From Hyalella azteca (Eukaryota; Arthropoda; Malacostraca; Amphipoda; Hyalellidae): DNA of 64,000 nucleotides. This document shows, in pieces, positions 1-10,812 of the stretch. The notes under the pieces were generated by a model. It was not told the origin of the DNA, made no database searches, and saw only the letters and a program-made list of their open reading frames with translations. The stretch spans positions 558,001 to 622,000 of the forward strand of contig NW_025942403.1 in assembly GCF_000764305.2 (NCBI RefSeq), read 5' to 3'. Within the stretch, counting starts at the first letter, position 1; every line of letters starts with the position of its first letter. The position numbers were made by a program, and so were the translations under genes.

Positions 1-475
1 GAAATTGTGGAAAACGGAGCGAGTGAAATGAAATTACTCTCTTGGTAGCCCAAGAATTGTTCGAGAGAGCGTAGACGTTACGAAAACATGACATTATCCA
101 TTGATCTTAGAGACACGATGCTTCAAAGTTTATTGGTGCAAAATGCGCACACATGAAACTCAGTTTTTGAGGATAGGATTGAAATTTATTCTTATAAAAT
201 CCTCTTCGACGATCAACCGTTACATTGCAACATTCATTTAGGAGAGATTGATGGGTGAAATTCCTTTGTGAATCAAGGTCACATAAAATCTGGAAAACAA
301 ATAGTTGAACGATTAAACAATCGATTTTTGCTATCTAATGTTAGGAGATCGCGAAGTTGCCTGTATCAGATGACCATAACAACTCCCTTCCAAATAATTC
401 CTCTAGAAACAACCACACAAGCACTTTACTCCCATAAGGTCCATACTCAAGCCTCCCAGCCACTCCAACTATTCC

Positions 476-642
476 TCTCCCAACAACCCCACTCCCAACA
501 ACCCGACTCCCAACAACCCCACTCCCAACAACCCCACTCCCAACAACCCCACTCCCAACAACCCCACTCCCAACAACCCCACTCCCAACAACCCCACTCC
601 CAACAACCCCACACCCAACAACCCCACTCCCAACAACCCCCC
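476..642. repeat. 15-bp minisatellite
   Basis: About eleven tandem copies of CCCACTCCCAACAAC with few substitutions. The period is five codons, so both strands stay open (plus strand: P-H-S-Q-Q repeats; minus strand: G-V-V-G-S or G-V-G-L-L repeats). The 169-residue plus frame at 268-777 spans it, but its unique flanks show no recognisable domain, so I treat it as repeat-driven. Confidence 0.85.
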
Positions 643-880
643 TGTCAGAAGTCCCAGTCCCGCGCGTCTCTCCCTCCAGCCAATTTCCCCATGACCCATC
701 GAAGCTCGGAGCCTCTCGAGCGAGCTGCTGCATCTCTCACTGAGCAATTTGTCAGGTCACAAAAACCATTAGTATAACAGACCAAAGCAAACCCCCGCCG
801 CTGCCAGGCTTGTTGAAGCGATCACCCGAGCCTTGCAGCCCAGACAAACCGGCCTGACCAGTCCGCGGCCACCAGAGCTA

Positions 881-1180
881 CAGGCTTGTTAGTGGAGACT
901 GCCTAGCGCAGCCAAACCTTAGTATGGGCAAGACCCTGCCTACCCCAAGCAACCCTAAGTATAGCTAGGCATATTCCTGCCTAGTCTAGGCAAGATGTTT
1001 TCAAGTGCAGGAAAGACAGTCTAGCGCACACAAACCTTAGCAAGTTAGCATAGGCAAGACCTTGCCTACCCCAGGCGAACTTGAGTAAAAGCAAGACTCT
1101 GCATACCCTAGGTAAACCTTATTACAGGCAAGACCTTGCCTACCTCAGGCAAGACATTTTCAAAGGCAGGCAAGACAGCG
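881..1180. repeat. Degenerate repeats with the palindromic core aggcaagaccttgcct
   Basis: Several diverged blocks share aaaccttag, ggcaagac(c/t)ttgcctac and gaca/tttttcaa(a/g)(t/g)gcagg. The clearest pairs are 902-935 with 1020-1056, and 992-1020 with 1146-1172. Period is irregular, about 118-155 bp. Confidence 0.55.
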
Positions 1181-1576
1181 TCTGGCTCATGTGAGTGCAC
1201 TGATCAGTGATCAGACAAGACACTGTAGTATGCAGGCAAGGCGTTGGCCAAAGCACCAGAAACTTTTCACAGCGCATGCAGTCTCTGAGGTGAGACTCTT
1301 GATCTGCCAAAATTATAGGTGAATCTGTCAGGCGCAGTGTTTTTCCGCTCAGTTAAAAATGTATTGACGATCGCATCAATAGGCTAAAATATTTATGTAA
1401 TTCTTTCTGCCCACGCCAACTGGAGACAAACTATATAATAAATGGCAAACAAGAATAGTCATAATTAAATTGTTCAATTTGTAACCTCGGGCAGTGCCTG
1501 GAAATAAGAGGAATAACGAAAGAATTAGAATGTAGCGCCTAGCCTTGCCAGTTGCAAGCTTCAACATAATCATTTG

Positions 1577-1906
1577 CTTCAGCATAAACCTGATAACTTA
1601 CTCATAGCATCAGAATAACCATAATAACTTACTCATACTTCAGCATAACCCTAATAACTTGCTCATAGCTTCATCATAACCCTGATAACTTGCTCATGGC
1701 TTCAGCATAATCATGATAACTTACTCATAGCTTCAGCATAACCCTGATAACTTACTCATAGCTTCAGCATAACCATGATAACTTACTCATAGCTTCAGCA
1801 TAACCCTGATAACTTGCTCATGGCTTCAGCATAACCCTGATAACTTACTCATAACTTCAGCATAACCCTGATAACTTACTCATAACTTCAGCATAACCCT
1901 GATAAC
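1577..1906. repeat. 31-bp minisatellite
   Basis: About ten copies of a 31-bp unit containing cttcagcataaccctgataac and ttactcatag. The array ends abruptly where a sequencing adapter begins at 1907, so its true length is unknown. Confidence 0.9.
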
Positions 1907-1944
1907 CTGTCTCTTATACACATCTAGATGTGTATAAGAGACAG
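1907..1944. other. Nextera mate-pair junction adapter (two head-to-head Tn5 mosaic ends)
   Basis: A perfect 38-bp palindrome: the 19-bp Tn5 mosaic end followed by its reverse complement. This is the known circularisation junction of Nextera mate-pair libraries. It is vector contamination in the assembly, not genomic sequence. Its translations give spurious L-L-Y-T-S-R-C-V and V-Y-K-R-Q peptides in frames across 1880-2273. The 31-bp array on the left and the 15-bp array on the right are unrelated, so the join is probably artificial. Confidence 0.97.
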
Positions 1945-2080
1945 GTGTACTCCATGCAGTGTACTCCATGCAGTGTACTCCATACAGTGTACTCCACGCA
2001 GTGTACTCCATGCAGTGTTCTCCATACAAGAATGTGTTTGGTCCATACAAGAGCTCTAGTGTTCGGTCCATACAAGTATA
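1945..2080. repeat. 15-bp minisatellite and related short repeats
   Basis: Six copies of gtgtactccatgcag (15 bp, substitutions at two positions) at 1945-2034, followed by diverged copies ending in ggtccatacaag up to about 2080. It starts exactly at the adapter edge. Confidence 0.85.
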
Positions 2081-3159
2081 AAGTCAAATGGTTTAACCAG
2101 CGATTTGCTTGATGTCGCATTTCCCTTATAGCAGCCATTAGCATAGAGAAATCATAATCAATGGAGCAAAATTTGGCCATTATTATTATATAAGGGACCA
2201 TTGTTGAGGCGACTATTGTGATCCCGTTTCTAGAAACGGTTGGATCCGAAGCGAATGATGCCGCTGCATGCATTATTCATCCCAAAATGACCATTGTGTG
2301 AGCGAATTCTTAATCGGTATTCAAGTCGTTTCCTCATTAACTCTTACTCGTATAATGATAATGATAAATAAATTGCAACGCTTCTCGTTAACGTCGACCG
2401 CGCAACGAGATTTTGATGCGCAGCGTCAACTAACGCGGTGAGGATAACACAGGTGGAGCGTGGCAGAAAAAAGTGGGCTATCACAACGATCAATTACAAT
2501 CTTAAATGTTTATTAAGGTTATTATTTTCAGAAATAATAACGAATATAACCGCGATGCAGTTTTTATTTTAGTTAGCTCTTAAATGTAATATTCGTGTCG
2601 TGAAATGTTTTTTATTGAATCCATCATTTTTAATCCACATCGTTTCTTTTATTATAAATTTACCAAATGTCATAAATGAATAATATTCTGGACAATTTTA
2701 TGCAGAATGTGTTCACAATGCTAGCCGTGAAGCAGAGCGCTGATGTCAGCGCCGATTATTATTCGTGTTACAAAATTGGACGCCGTGAAATGTTTCAGGC
2801 GAAGTCACGGGTCAAATGTGAGGCTCAATGCAAGGCATTTTTTCCTGTTTTATCAGACGTCGTCGAGCGTTTCTTGTGATCAGAAAGGTTGAAAGCGAAC
2901 CTTCACAAATAATACGACGAACGAACCTTAACAACTTGACTTCGGTACAACATTATTTAATAGCCATTCCACTAAAGCACAACGACTTCGAAGATCCAGT
3001 CTGCGACAAATCATATGTAAGATCTAGGTCTTCAAGACACGGTGTATCCTGACTTCAAATAGCCGAGCCGACGCGTCTCATGCTCGACCAAAACACGGCC
3101 CTCAGACCGTTGACTTCTCGGTAGGAATAACCCGTTCAACTCTGCGACCGATCGGTTCA
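2081..3159. other. No supported gene
   Basis: Mixed AT-rich sequence with short open frames only (such as 2676-2879 plus). No repeats or family motifs were seen. 3060-3159 is G+C-richer and adjoins the candidate exon at 3170-3400. Confidence 0.5.
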
Positions 3160-3169
3160 GTTCAAGTGT

Positions 3170-3400
3170 TCAGTATCGATCGATGCCTCTAACTACTTCA
3201 TTAAGATACAGTGTTTTCCTGACGGAGTTCGTGTAAAGCTCGAGCTGAGGTCCACTCTGGATGTTGCAGAGCGTGATCACATCCACATCAATGGCCACGT
3301 TACGACCGCACCGGTCCAACGCGTTCGCTCGAGCGCGAGGAGGTGTGAAATGCAGCATTAAGTCCTGCACTTGTGGGCGCAGGAGGTTACTTTGTGAGAC
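3170..3400 (-). CDS. Candidate coding exon, unknown product
   Basis: Open frame with G+C-rich third positions in an AT-rich setting, reading S-N-L-L-R-P-Q-V-Q-D-L-M-L-H-F, then R-C-G-R-N-V-A-I-D-V-D-V-I-T-L-C-N. A possible acceptor (CTCACAAAG) precedes it near 3395. It ends at a stop near 3170 (after R-G-I-D-R-Y) or at an unrecognised donor. The nearest ATG in frame is at 3431-3433. No family is recognised, and it could be a transposon relic. The overlapping plus-strand frame looks less protein-like. Confidence 0.35.
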   Translation of the reverse strand, partial: VSQSNLLRPQVQDLMLHFTPPRARANALDRCGRNVAIDVDVITLCNIQSGPQLELYTNSVRKTLYLNEVVRGIDRY

Positions 3401-3433
3401 GGATATACTAATATTTGATGAGACTAATTGCAA

Positions 3434-5270
3434 GATTGGGTAAAATTTACATCATTTATAGTTATAGTCGTAGATAAAACAGATCCATTACCACTCACGC
3501 TGAGAGGGGGAAATCGTGGCATAAACGAACGCAAGAATAAAAAAAACGCAAAAAGATATGAACGCAAAAATAGTCTCTACTCATTAAATACTGAATTATT
3601 TCGGCACATAACTTCTTATGATAAGGATATTTCTATTTGTGAGACTAAAATTCATTTCTAATAGGCACAAATAATTGTTCAAATCAAAACTTAATAACTT
3701 ATCATCAAGACTTATCATCACTTATCAAGATACTTATCATCAAGATACATGCTTAATCCGGTTAATATAAATTACAATTTAAGATGATCATCATCTCCCT
3801 TGTTGGTGCCACTTGGAAGGAAAGGAAAACCAGAGGTGGTAAAGAAAGGCCAGAAATATGATAAAGAAAAATAAATGATGGTAAAAGACGAAAAATAATT
3901 TTATTATTTTCCAGGAAAAAAATTAATTTTTGTATGCGTATCGGATTGGTGATAGTAACACTTGGAATAACGGCGACTGATTGCATAACAGCAAAGAACT
4001 TTTACCAGCGAAACAAGCACGATGCGCTATACATCTGCTGCAGCTCTAACTTGACTTCTGAGAGCAATTAGTGAAGTCTTGTTGGAGGCGATGAAGGTGT
4101 ACCACGAGAAGATTGCTCGTCTGTGCGATTGCTCGAAGATTATTCCAAAAATTTAAATTATTTATTATTATAATCATATATATTATTATTATATATTATA
4201 TATTATTATATTATATTGTTCCAAAACAATAAATTATTTATTTTTATATTGTTAATGCAGGTGACAAAAATTTATATGAGGCTTAGTTATGTTATGCTTT
4301 AGTTTAACAGATTAAAATTTTAATTTTATGGAATTTAGCCTGAAGATTATAATAAAGATTATAATTTTATTGCAATTTGTAATTCACATCCTTGTGTATG
4401 ACCACCACATGTACGTCTGCAACGTGCTCATGTTGTAGCAATACTACAAATATAAAAATATAAAAATAGTATTGGTCTAATACAATCATTCAATTGACTG
4501 TATTGTATAAGTCGGGTACTCGGGTACCTAGAAAAATATACGAGTCAATTGCGTTCTTATTAAATACAGATTGGCAATCCTGGAATCATGAGAAATGAAA
4601 CATAATTTCTAAAATCATGCTTATATGTACTATTCACGCATGTATTCATTATGGCACCTGGCATTTCGATGCACCAGACTCGATTGAAGTCACAAGATTA
4701 TTAGTCTTGCTGTAGAGACACATTGCACGGAAATGCTGATAATTACATATGTATAATTCTTAACCTTGGAAAACTTGTACAATAATCAAATATTTCAATA
4801 TAACAGGTCAGTCAACCTATTTAATTTGCAACGAATGTTGTCGAAGGTTTAGGGAATGTTTCTGAGGACAAATCGTTCGTGATGCGATCAATCAAGAAAG
4901 GTAAATTAAACTCAATATGTCATGGCAAAACAATCAAACAAAATTCTGTCACGAGGCAGTCATTTTGTCAGTAAGAATTGAATGTTTCACAATTATTATT
5001 TGAAGTCTTAGGTTTTTATTGAACATTAACCGAGAAAAATAGCCAAACAACGGCCAGTAAAAGCTGGTTTTTATGATAGCAATGGAAAGTGCAGTGGAAT
5101 GTAAGCTGGGCTCAGAGAACACCAATAATTTATGGCCCTCAATGAAGCGCATCATCATTCCTCGACTTTAAATGGACGTAAGCTACTTTGGATATTTTAT
5201 TATCGACAGGAACTTGTTTCGCAATTCGTGAATAATAGAAAGAAAGCGTTCGTCAATAGCCGATGAATAG
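3434..5270. other. No supported gene; AT-rich with simple repeats
   Basis: Short direct repeats of acttatcatcaaga at 3689-3751 and an AT microsatellite (tatta/tatat) at 4165-4230. Nothing else is recognisable. Confidence 0.5.
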
Positions 5271-5279
5271 CAACGTGGA

Positions 5280-5372
5280 GCACATGGGGCAGCTGGAGCC
5301 AGCGCATGGGCAGCTGGAACTAGCGCATGGGCAGCTGGAACTAGCGCATGGGCCGCTGGAACTAGCGCATGA
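5280..5372. repeat. 21-bp minisatellite
   Basis: About four copies of agcgcatgggcagctggaact with exact 21-bp spacing (5301, 5322, 5343, 5364), preceded by a diverged copy at 5280. Confidence 0.85.
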
Positions 5373-6580
5373 GCTACGCAAGACGGGGCATGAGCAATAA
5401 AACAAGGCTATTAGTGTACTGGAAATAGCAAGGTTCGTGCCTCGCTAACAAGAAGGAATTAAGGCGCTTGAAGCAAATGCCCAAGATCACCGCAATTAAC
5501 GACCCTATTGCAAACAGGCACAAGGCGATCGCTGTTGTGTAGTGGCATGCGTCTAAGCGCCTGCACTGTTGAAATTTCAGGTACGGTTTACCGGTGGCCG
5601 CCGAGCGACCAACGTTAGGTTGGAGTTTGCTCGGCGCTGATACTTCGTGGGGTATGCGTGGCACGCACCAATCACTCGGCTTGTTTAGCGGCTGGGTTAG
5701 AGCCCTTCAATTAGCGTCATCAGGAACCTGAGGAAAAAAATACATGATCCTGCGAACCTGTAATCTAACGTCGGGCACCCAGGCTGGCCTGTCGTGTAGG
5801 GCCACACACTAACGCTGGACCTCTAGCTATTGATGTCTACACCCTGGCTTGGGTGTACACGTTCAATTGTATCTTATCACTACATCGTAGTTTAATCAAA
5901 ATGCTTAAGTATCATGAATTATGAAATATGCATTGTATGTAACCAAAATAACATTACAAGTCACACCTAACTCTTATGAAAAGAGAAACTATAATTTGTT
6001 TAAAATCAAGAAATCTATAAGATTTCAAAAAAAAAAAACAATCGTGTCCCGAGCAGTTGTCGCTTAGAGAAAAGGACTACCTAACCATGTTTAGATGAAG
6101 CACTCCTGCATAAATCCTAGATTGTAGGCATTTTTTATCCTTAACCGCATATTGCATATATGATCTATCATAAAAATACCATAAAGTATGTAAACATCAA
6201 AAACTACATCTAATTACTAAACTTCAATATCTATACCCCAAATTTGGTAACAAATACGAATCATAGCAATATCAGAAATAATTTCAGCATCCATTGTTTT
6301 ATGAATTTTATCGCTTAAATCTCTCGCCTAAATCATCGGCATTTCCCAGGCTGAAACAATGCCCGATACAAACGCCCAAAACTGTGTATAACTTCGCGCA
6401 CTTCATTCCTAATAACTCTTCAGTTTAAAGCTGCCGTCGTCGTAGATATAGCATTTGCGCCCGTATTCTGCGCGGTTTCACTTCGTTTGAACCCTGATCA
6501 GGCATTTCGCCGGAAAGCTTCAGGATTAAGATAAGATTTGGTCGTGACTTCCTTCTTTCTGCAGTGTTCGCCTAGAGTCG
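5373..6580. other. No supported gene
   Basis: 5560-5870 is locally G+C-richer, but no frame or RNA fold is convincing. A 12-nt A run at about 6028-6039 could be a retroposon tail, although no retroposon body was identified. Confidence 0.4.
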
Positions 6581-6582
6581 CC

Positions 6583-6912
6583 ATCTCTCGTCATCCGATG
6601 GCATGCTGCAGTGCGCAGCCTGTAACTCGTCTGATCTCTGGCTGGTACGTTGACAAGCAGGTCTCTCGTCATCCGATGACATGTTGCAGTGCGCAGCCTG
6701 TAACTTGTCTGATCTCTGGTTGGTACGTTGACAAGCAGGTCTCTCGTCATCCGATGACATGTTGCAGTGCGCAGCCTGTAACTTGTCTGATCTCTGGTTG
6801 GTACGTTGACAAGCAAGCCGTTCGTCGTCCGATGGCATGCTGCAGTGCGCAGCCTGTAACTCGTCTGATCTCTGGCTGGTACGTTGACAAGCAGGTCTCT
6901 CGTCATCCGATG
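6583..6912. repeat. 78-bp minisatellite open in several frames
   Basis: Just over four copies of a 78-bp unit; the marker tcatccgatg (tcgtccgatg in the fourth copy) ends at 6600, 6678, 6756, 6834 and 6912. Copies differ at a few positions. Because 78 is 26 codons, frames of 134-154 residues stay open on both strands (plus frame 6538-7002 repeats C-C-S-A-Q-P-V-T and I-S-G-W-Y-V-D-K-Q). No signal peptide, start context or domain supports translation, so I annotate it as a repeat. Confidence 0.85.
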
Positions 6913-6989
6913 AAGTGCAACCATGCGCATTCAGTACCTTGTCGAAACTCGGGTACCTTAAAAGCAAGCCATAACTGCACATTCCAACT

Positions 6990-8640
6990 ATGTTCTATGT
7001 AATATGGGAGGAGGGGATAAAAGTTTAACTTGGATCTCATTAAGGGTATCTTGGATGATGAACCATCTGATTTTAAATAATCATTAAGCCTAAACATAAA
7101 CGTTAACACAAACGCCAACCAGAGATTTCTAAAAATAATTATATGACACAAACATGAAGTTTAAGGATTTATTGCCAACATCAATTTCACAATGTTATCG
7201 GCTAAAAACGCCGAATTTAAGCATATTACTTTTGTACGCCACTGACAAATAAAATTCAGAAACAACTGTTTGCTTTCTAGTATGATTATTCATGCGAATT
7301 ATAGCTGAGATTTGGTAGTTTATGTTTGCCCAAGAGGAGGCACTAGGCCGTGTGCAAAAATGAAGACAAATAAAAAAACGGCGTAAACATAAGCAGATAC
7401 GATAGTTTTTTTTAGAAATGGGTGGATACAATTTAGAAATTTTTGTTACAGGTTCTATTGTAACGAGTGAACCTGATCGGTTGATGCAATTCTACTAATT
7501 GTTAGAATATGCTGGGTTTTTATTAAATATGAAACTAGGCTAAATAATTTTTTCATCGGTAAAAATTAGTAACATTTCCAAGTAATGATTGCTTTCTTTA
7601 CTTCATTATTTCCAAAATAAACGTAGAGGCGAAAATGTCACTAATCTTTTTGAAATAACGCTTTCAATTATAATATTCGGCATAGTATATTTACATCATT
7701 CAACTCCTCAAACTAACTTAGGCTTTGTTCTCGCTATGCCTGAAACCAACGTAATTTATTTAGGCCTTGTGGAAGGAAATAGCATCGGTAAATAGTGCGC
7801 TTCATAAATACGGCGGTATATTGAATACTAACCTAATAGTGCGGAACTTTTGATTGCAGGTGAGTCGCAGACGACATCCGGGATTAGGACTTAACGAGCC
7901 TGGGAACCATCTGATGAATTGCCTCGTTACCCTTGATTTATTGATGAATCCTCAACCCAAGTGCTTATTAATATTCGAGATAGGATGATATCAAATATCT
8001 GGAGTTTATGAAATTGTAAGGTAATGAAAGCCAGTCACCATATTATTAAATGCTGAAGCCGTGTTATTAAATGATTTCATGATAATCTAATTGAGGGATA
8101 TAGTTATATACACTACGACTATTGTGTAGATTGTGAGATTAGATTTATGCTTATGAAATTATGACATACATTTGCAATACATGCTGGTTCAATGGAAAGG
8201 TTCCTGTAATATTTACTAGCATTGTGAAATTTTTCGGCAAGCGCAACTAGCATTATGGAATTAATTTTTGAAGAGTTACTAGTATTATATTGAATCATTT
8301 ATATATATCATTTATGTATTATATATCATTTAAATTATATCGTTTACTTATATACATATATCATTTAAATTGTAATTCAGCCTACGTCACTAGTATTTTA
8401 GTGATAATACGGCTCGAGTACTTTTTAATTGAATATTAACATTAACAAAAAAAATAATAATTGACATAATTCGAAAAGCGTTTCAGCTCTCGCTAGTGAC
8501 ACGGAGCCTGCTGTTTTTTTCCAAATTAAAGAATAAGGTTTTGACCTCAACAGAAGAAATAACTGATGAAGAACCAAACTGTTAATGGACCAGCGTGGGA
8601 ATTACCTGAGCGCCTTGCATCGTGCTGGCGAGCACAGACG
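6990..8640. other. No supported gene
   Basis: AT-rich. 8285-8370 holds imperfect atatatcattta repeats. Only short random-looking frames. Confidence 0.5.
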
Positions 8641-8666
8641 ACGGGAGCCTACGTTATGCGTAGAGT

Positions 8667-9262
8667 AGAGGAATGGGGAAGACGTGTCCTGGAATAGAGG
8701 AATAACGTATCCCCGGGACGTGGGGAGACACGTCCTGGAATAGAGAAATAACGCATCACTGGGACGAGGGACAACTTGTCCCGCTCAATTTTGGGACTGG
8801 ACGCTCGAAACTTTTCCTTCCCAAAGTTTAACGCGGATTGGATGTCTACGGTGGGTCGAACGTGTGTGCTGATTGCGAATTCCATGATACTAGCGGTTTC
8901 AGCGTTTATTAGGCCGTAGGCCTGACGCCGATTCTTAACATCGCAGAACATTCACAGCTTGTTGCGGTCTTGAACTCGCAACTCACTGCTACAATTCTGC
9001 TGTGCTTAACCAGTCCCGGAATAGAGGAATAACGCAGCCCCGTGACGTGGGGAAACATGTCCCGGAATAGAGGAATATCTCACCACTAAGACATGCGAAG
9101 ACACGTCCCAAAATAGAGAAATAGCGCATCACTGGGACGAGGGACAACTTATCCCCCTCATAATATGGAACTAGACGCTCGAAACTTTCCTTCCCACAGT
9201 TTAACGCGGATTGCATGTATACGGTGGGTCTAACGTGTGTGATGATTGCGAATTCCATGATA
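8667..9262. repeat. Two direct copies of a roughly 230-bp block
   Basis: 8690-8895 and about 9040-9262 share long stretches, including agagaaata(a/g)cgcatcactgggacgagggacaactt and cccaaagtttaacgcggattg, ending in gattgcgaattccatgata. Each copy also contains internal repeats of a roughly 50-bp unit with cgtcc(t/c)ggaatagaggaata. The similar minus-strand frames (8649-8951, 8989-9327) follow from the duplication, and no family is recognised in them. Confidence 0.8.
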
Positions 9263-9503
9263 ATCATAAGTTCTACAGTTATTGTAAGTATTGCAATTGA
9301 AGAGCGTAAGTTGTGTGTTTGTTGCATGTTTTACGACGGTCGTAAGATGTATGCAGAAGTTTTTAGCTGAAGTTTTAACATGGTTGAAAGTTCTATGGTA
9401 TTAGTAATAGGATGTTGGTATTTACAGTTATACTATGATTTCAATATCAACGATGGTAAAAAATTCACAACGCAATCATTAGCATTGTAATTACATGAGC
9501 CGA

Positions 9504-9590
9504 ACGGTGATTGGATTACCAATTTATCAAACCTAGTAAAACAATACGGTGATTGGATGATCAATTTATCAAACCTAGTAAAAACAATAA
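9504..9590. repeat. Two-copy 43-bp tandem repeat
   Basis: cggtgattggat...caatttatcaaacctagtaaaa(a)caata occurs twice in tandem, at about 9505 and 9548. Confidence 0.8.
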
Positions 9591-9922
9591 ACGCTTGGTA
9601 TAAAGAGCAACAGGAAACAATGAACGCTTCATTTGAGCAGTCATAACCAGGACGCAGATCACACATCCATGGAGCCACACACGAAGATCGTTACGAAGCC
9701 ATCACGCCTGTCATTCTGCTCTGGATGCTGCTAACCTCATTGCAAGCTTCGTTAGTAATTACTCACCCTACTTTTATTATAATTGCAAATGGCCCCCGTA
9801 ACGAGCTCGACGCTTAGCAGTAATTGGAAGCTTCAAAAGGCAGAGTCATACAAATGAGAAGCGGGCTTAAACAATCGTTGCGTGCTGCTCGCCGCCTCTC
9901 ATTCAGGCAGCCTGCCGACGCG

Positions 9923-10183
9923 TCAATGGCGGCGTGTGGTCGTGGTCACGTTATACCAAAATAAATCAGCACGAAATATGTGACTGCCTCTAGCTTCAGC
10001 TGCTGTACCTGGGGGTGTCTTAAGATTAAATGTGGGCACGTCGGTAACTATTGGCTTTGTGGTGGCTGCTAGCGGTAACGGCTGCACCGGTAAGTGTATA
10101 AGAAGCTGACATGCGGTTTCACCGATGACAGCTGATTTTCCGGCAGCTACCACATTTAGCTGATGCCCATGTATTTCTGTACT
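9923..10183 (-). CDS. Candidate coding relic, unknown product
   Basis: Minus-strand frame of about 86 codons between stops, without an early ATG. It reads H-Q-L-N-V-V-A-A-G-K-S-A-V-I-G-E-T-A, then L-P-V-Q-P-L-P-L-A-A-T-T-K-P-I-V-T-D-V, and ends N-V-T-T-T-T-R-R-H. Composition is protein-like and G+C-richer than the flanks. It might be an exon or part of a mobile element. No motif decides this and no splice sites stand out. Confidence 0.3.
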   Translation of the reverse strand, partial: STEIHGHQLNVVAAGKSAVIGETACQLLIHLPVQPLPLAATTKPIVTDVPTFNLKTPPGTAAEARGSHIFRADLFWYNVTTTTRRH

Positions 10184-10625
10184 CGATTAGTTATAAAACA
10201 TTTGCAGATAATGCGTGTCCTTCGTAAGGCGGTTATCACTATAAGTATAGTTGTCATTAAACATTTCAGTTCAGCTCTTCATTTGAAAACATTTTTACAG
10301 CTGTCAATAATGCTCGTGTTCGATTATAAATCTACATGTGCAGTAATTAACTCCTGGCCTCACATAACTCAAAATCACAAAAATAGCCTTTATTCGGACG
10401 CTTGATTTTCAAATTATAAAACAGCGAGCACACTTGAGTCGTTCAGTGAAAATTTTCTAGCATTCTAATCATTGGTTCAGATATTTCTATTAAGGATAAC
10501 TGTTTTATATCGAGTATCGAAAATTAAGATGCAAACGCGTCTAATTCATAAATAAGTAAGATAAAAATAAGAACCTACAATTTATATAAAAAGTTACACG
10601 AATAATACGAAATAATTGTTGCTGT
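10184..10625. other. No supported gene
   Basis: AT-rich sequence without repeats or motifs. Confidence 0.4.
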
Positions 10626-10812
10626 ACACCGAAATTACATGAACCTGTGTTCTAGAGCTCTGCGCACTGAAGCTTTATACTCTATAAGGCTCCATACATA
10701 GGATATGTGGGCACTGAAATTACATGAACCTGTGCTCTAGAACTCCGTACACTGATGCTTTATACACTAAGGCTTCAGATAAATGTAAACTGAAATTACA
10801 TGAACCTGTGCA
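10626..10812. repeat. Three degenerate copies of a 75-85-bp unit
   Basis: gaaattacatgaacctgtg occurs at about 10631, 10716 and 10791. The first two copies also share ctctagaactc and gctttata(c)(t/a)ctaaggct. Confidence 0.7.

Noticed and set aside
268..777. Gln/Pro-rich protein gene of 169 residues
   Set aside because: Nearly half the frame is a 15-bp array and the flanks have no domain, splice sites or promoter. The opposite strand is open for the same reason.
1907..1944. A real Tn5-type transposon end or inverted repeat of a genomic element
   Set aside because: The sequence is the exact synthetic head-to-head mosaic-end junction, occurs twice in identical form, and has no transposase or target duplication nearby.
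1880..2273. Minus-strand proteins of 63 and 119 residues
   Set aside because: They are translated through the adapter and the 15-bp array.
6526..7002. Cys-rich repeat protein (three overlapping frames)
   Set aside because: Frames are open only because the 78-bp unit is a multiple of three. There is no start or coding signature.
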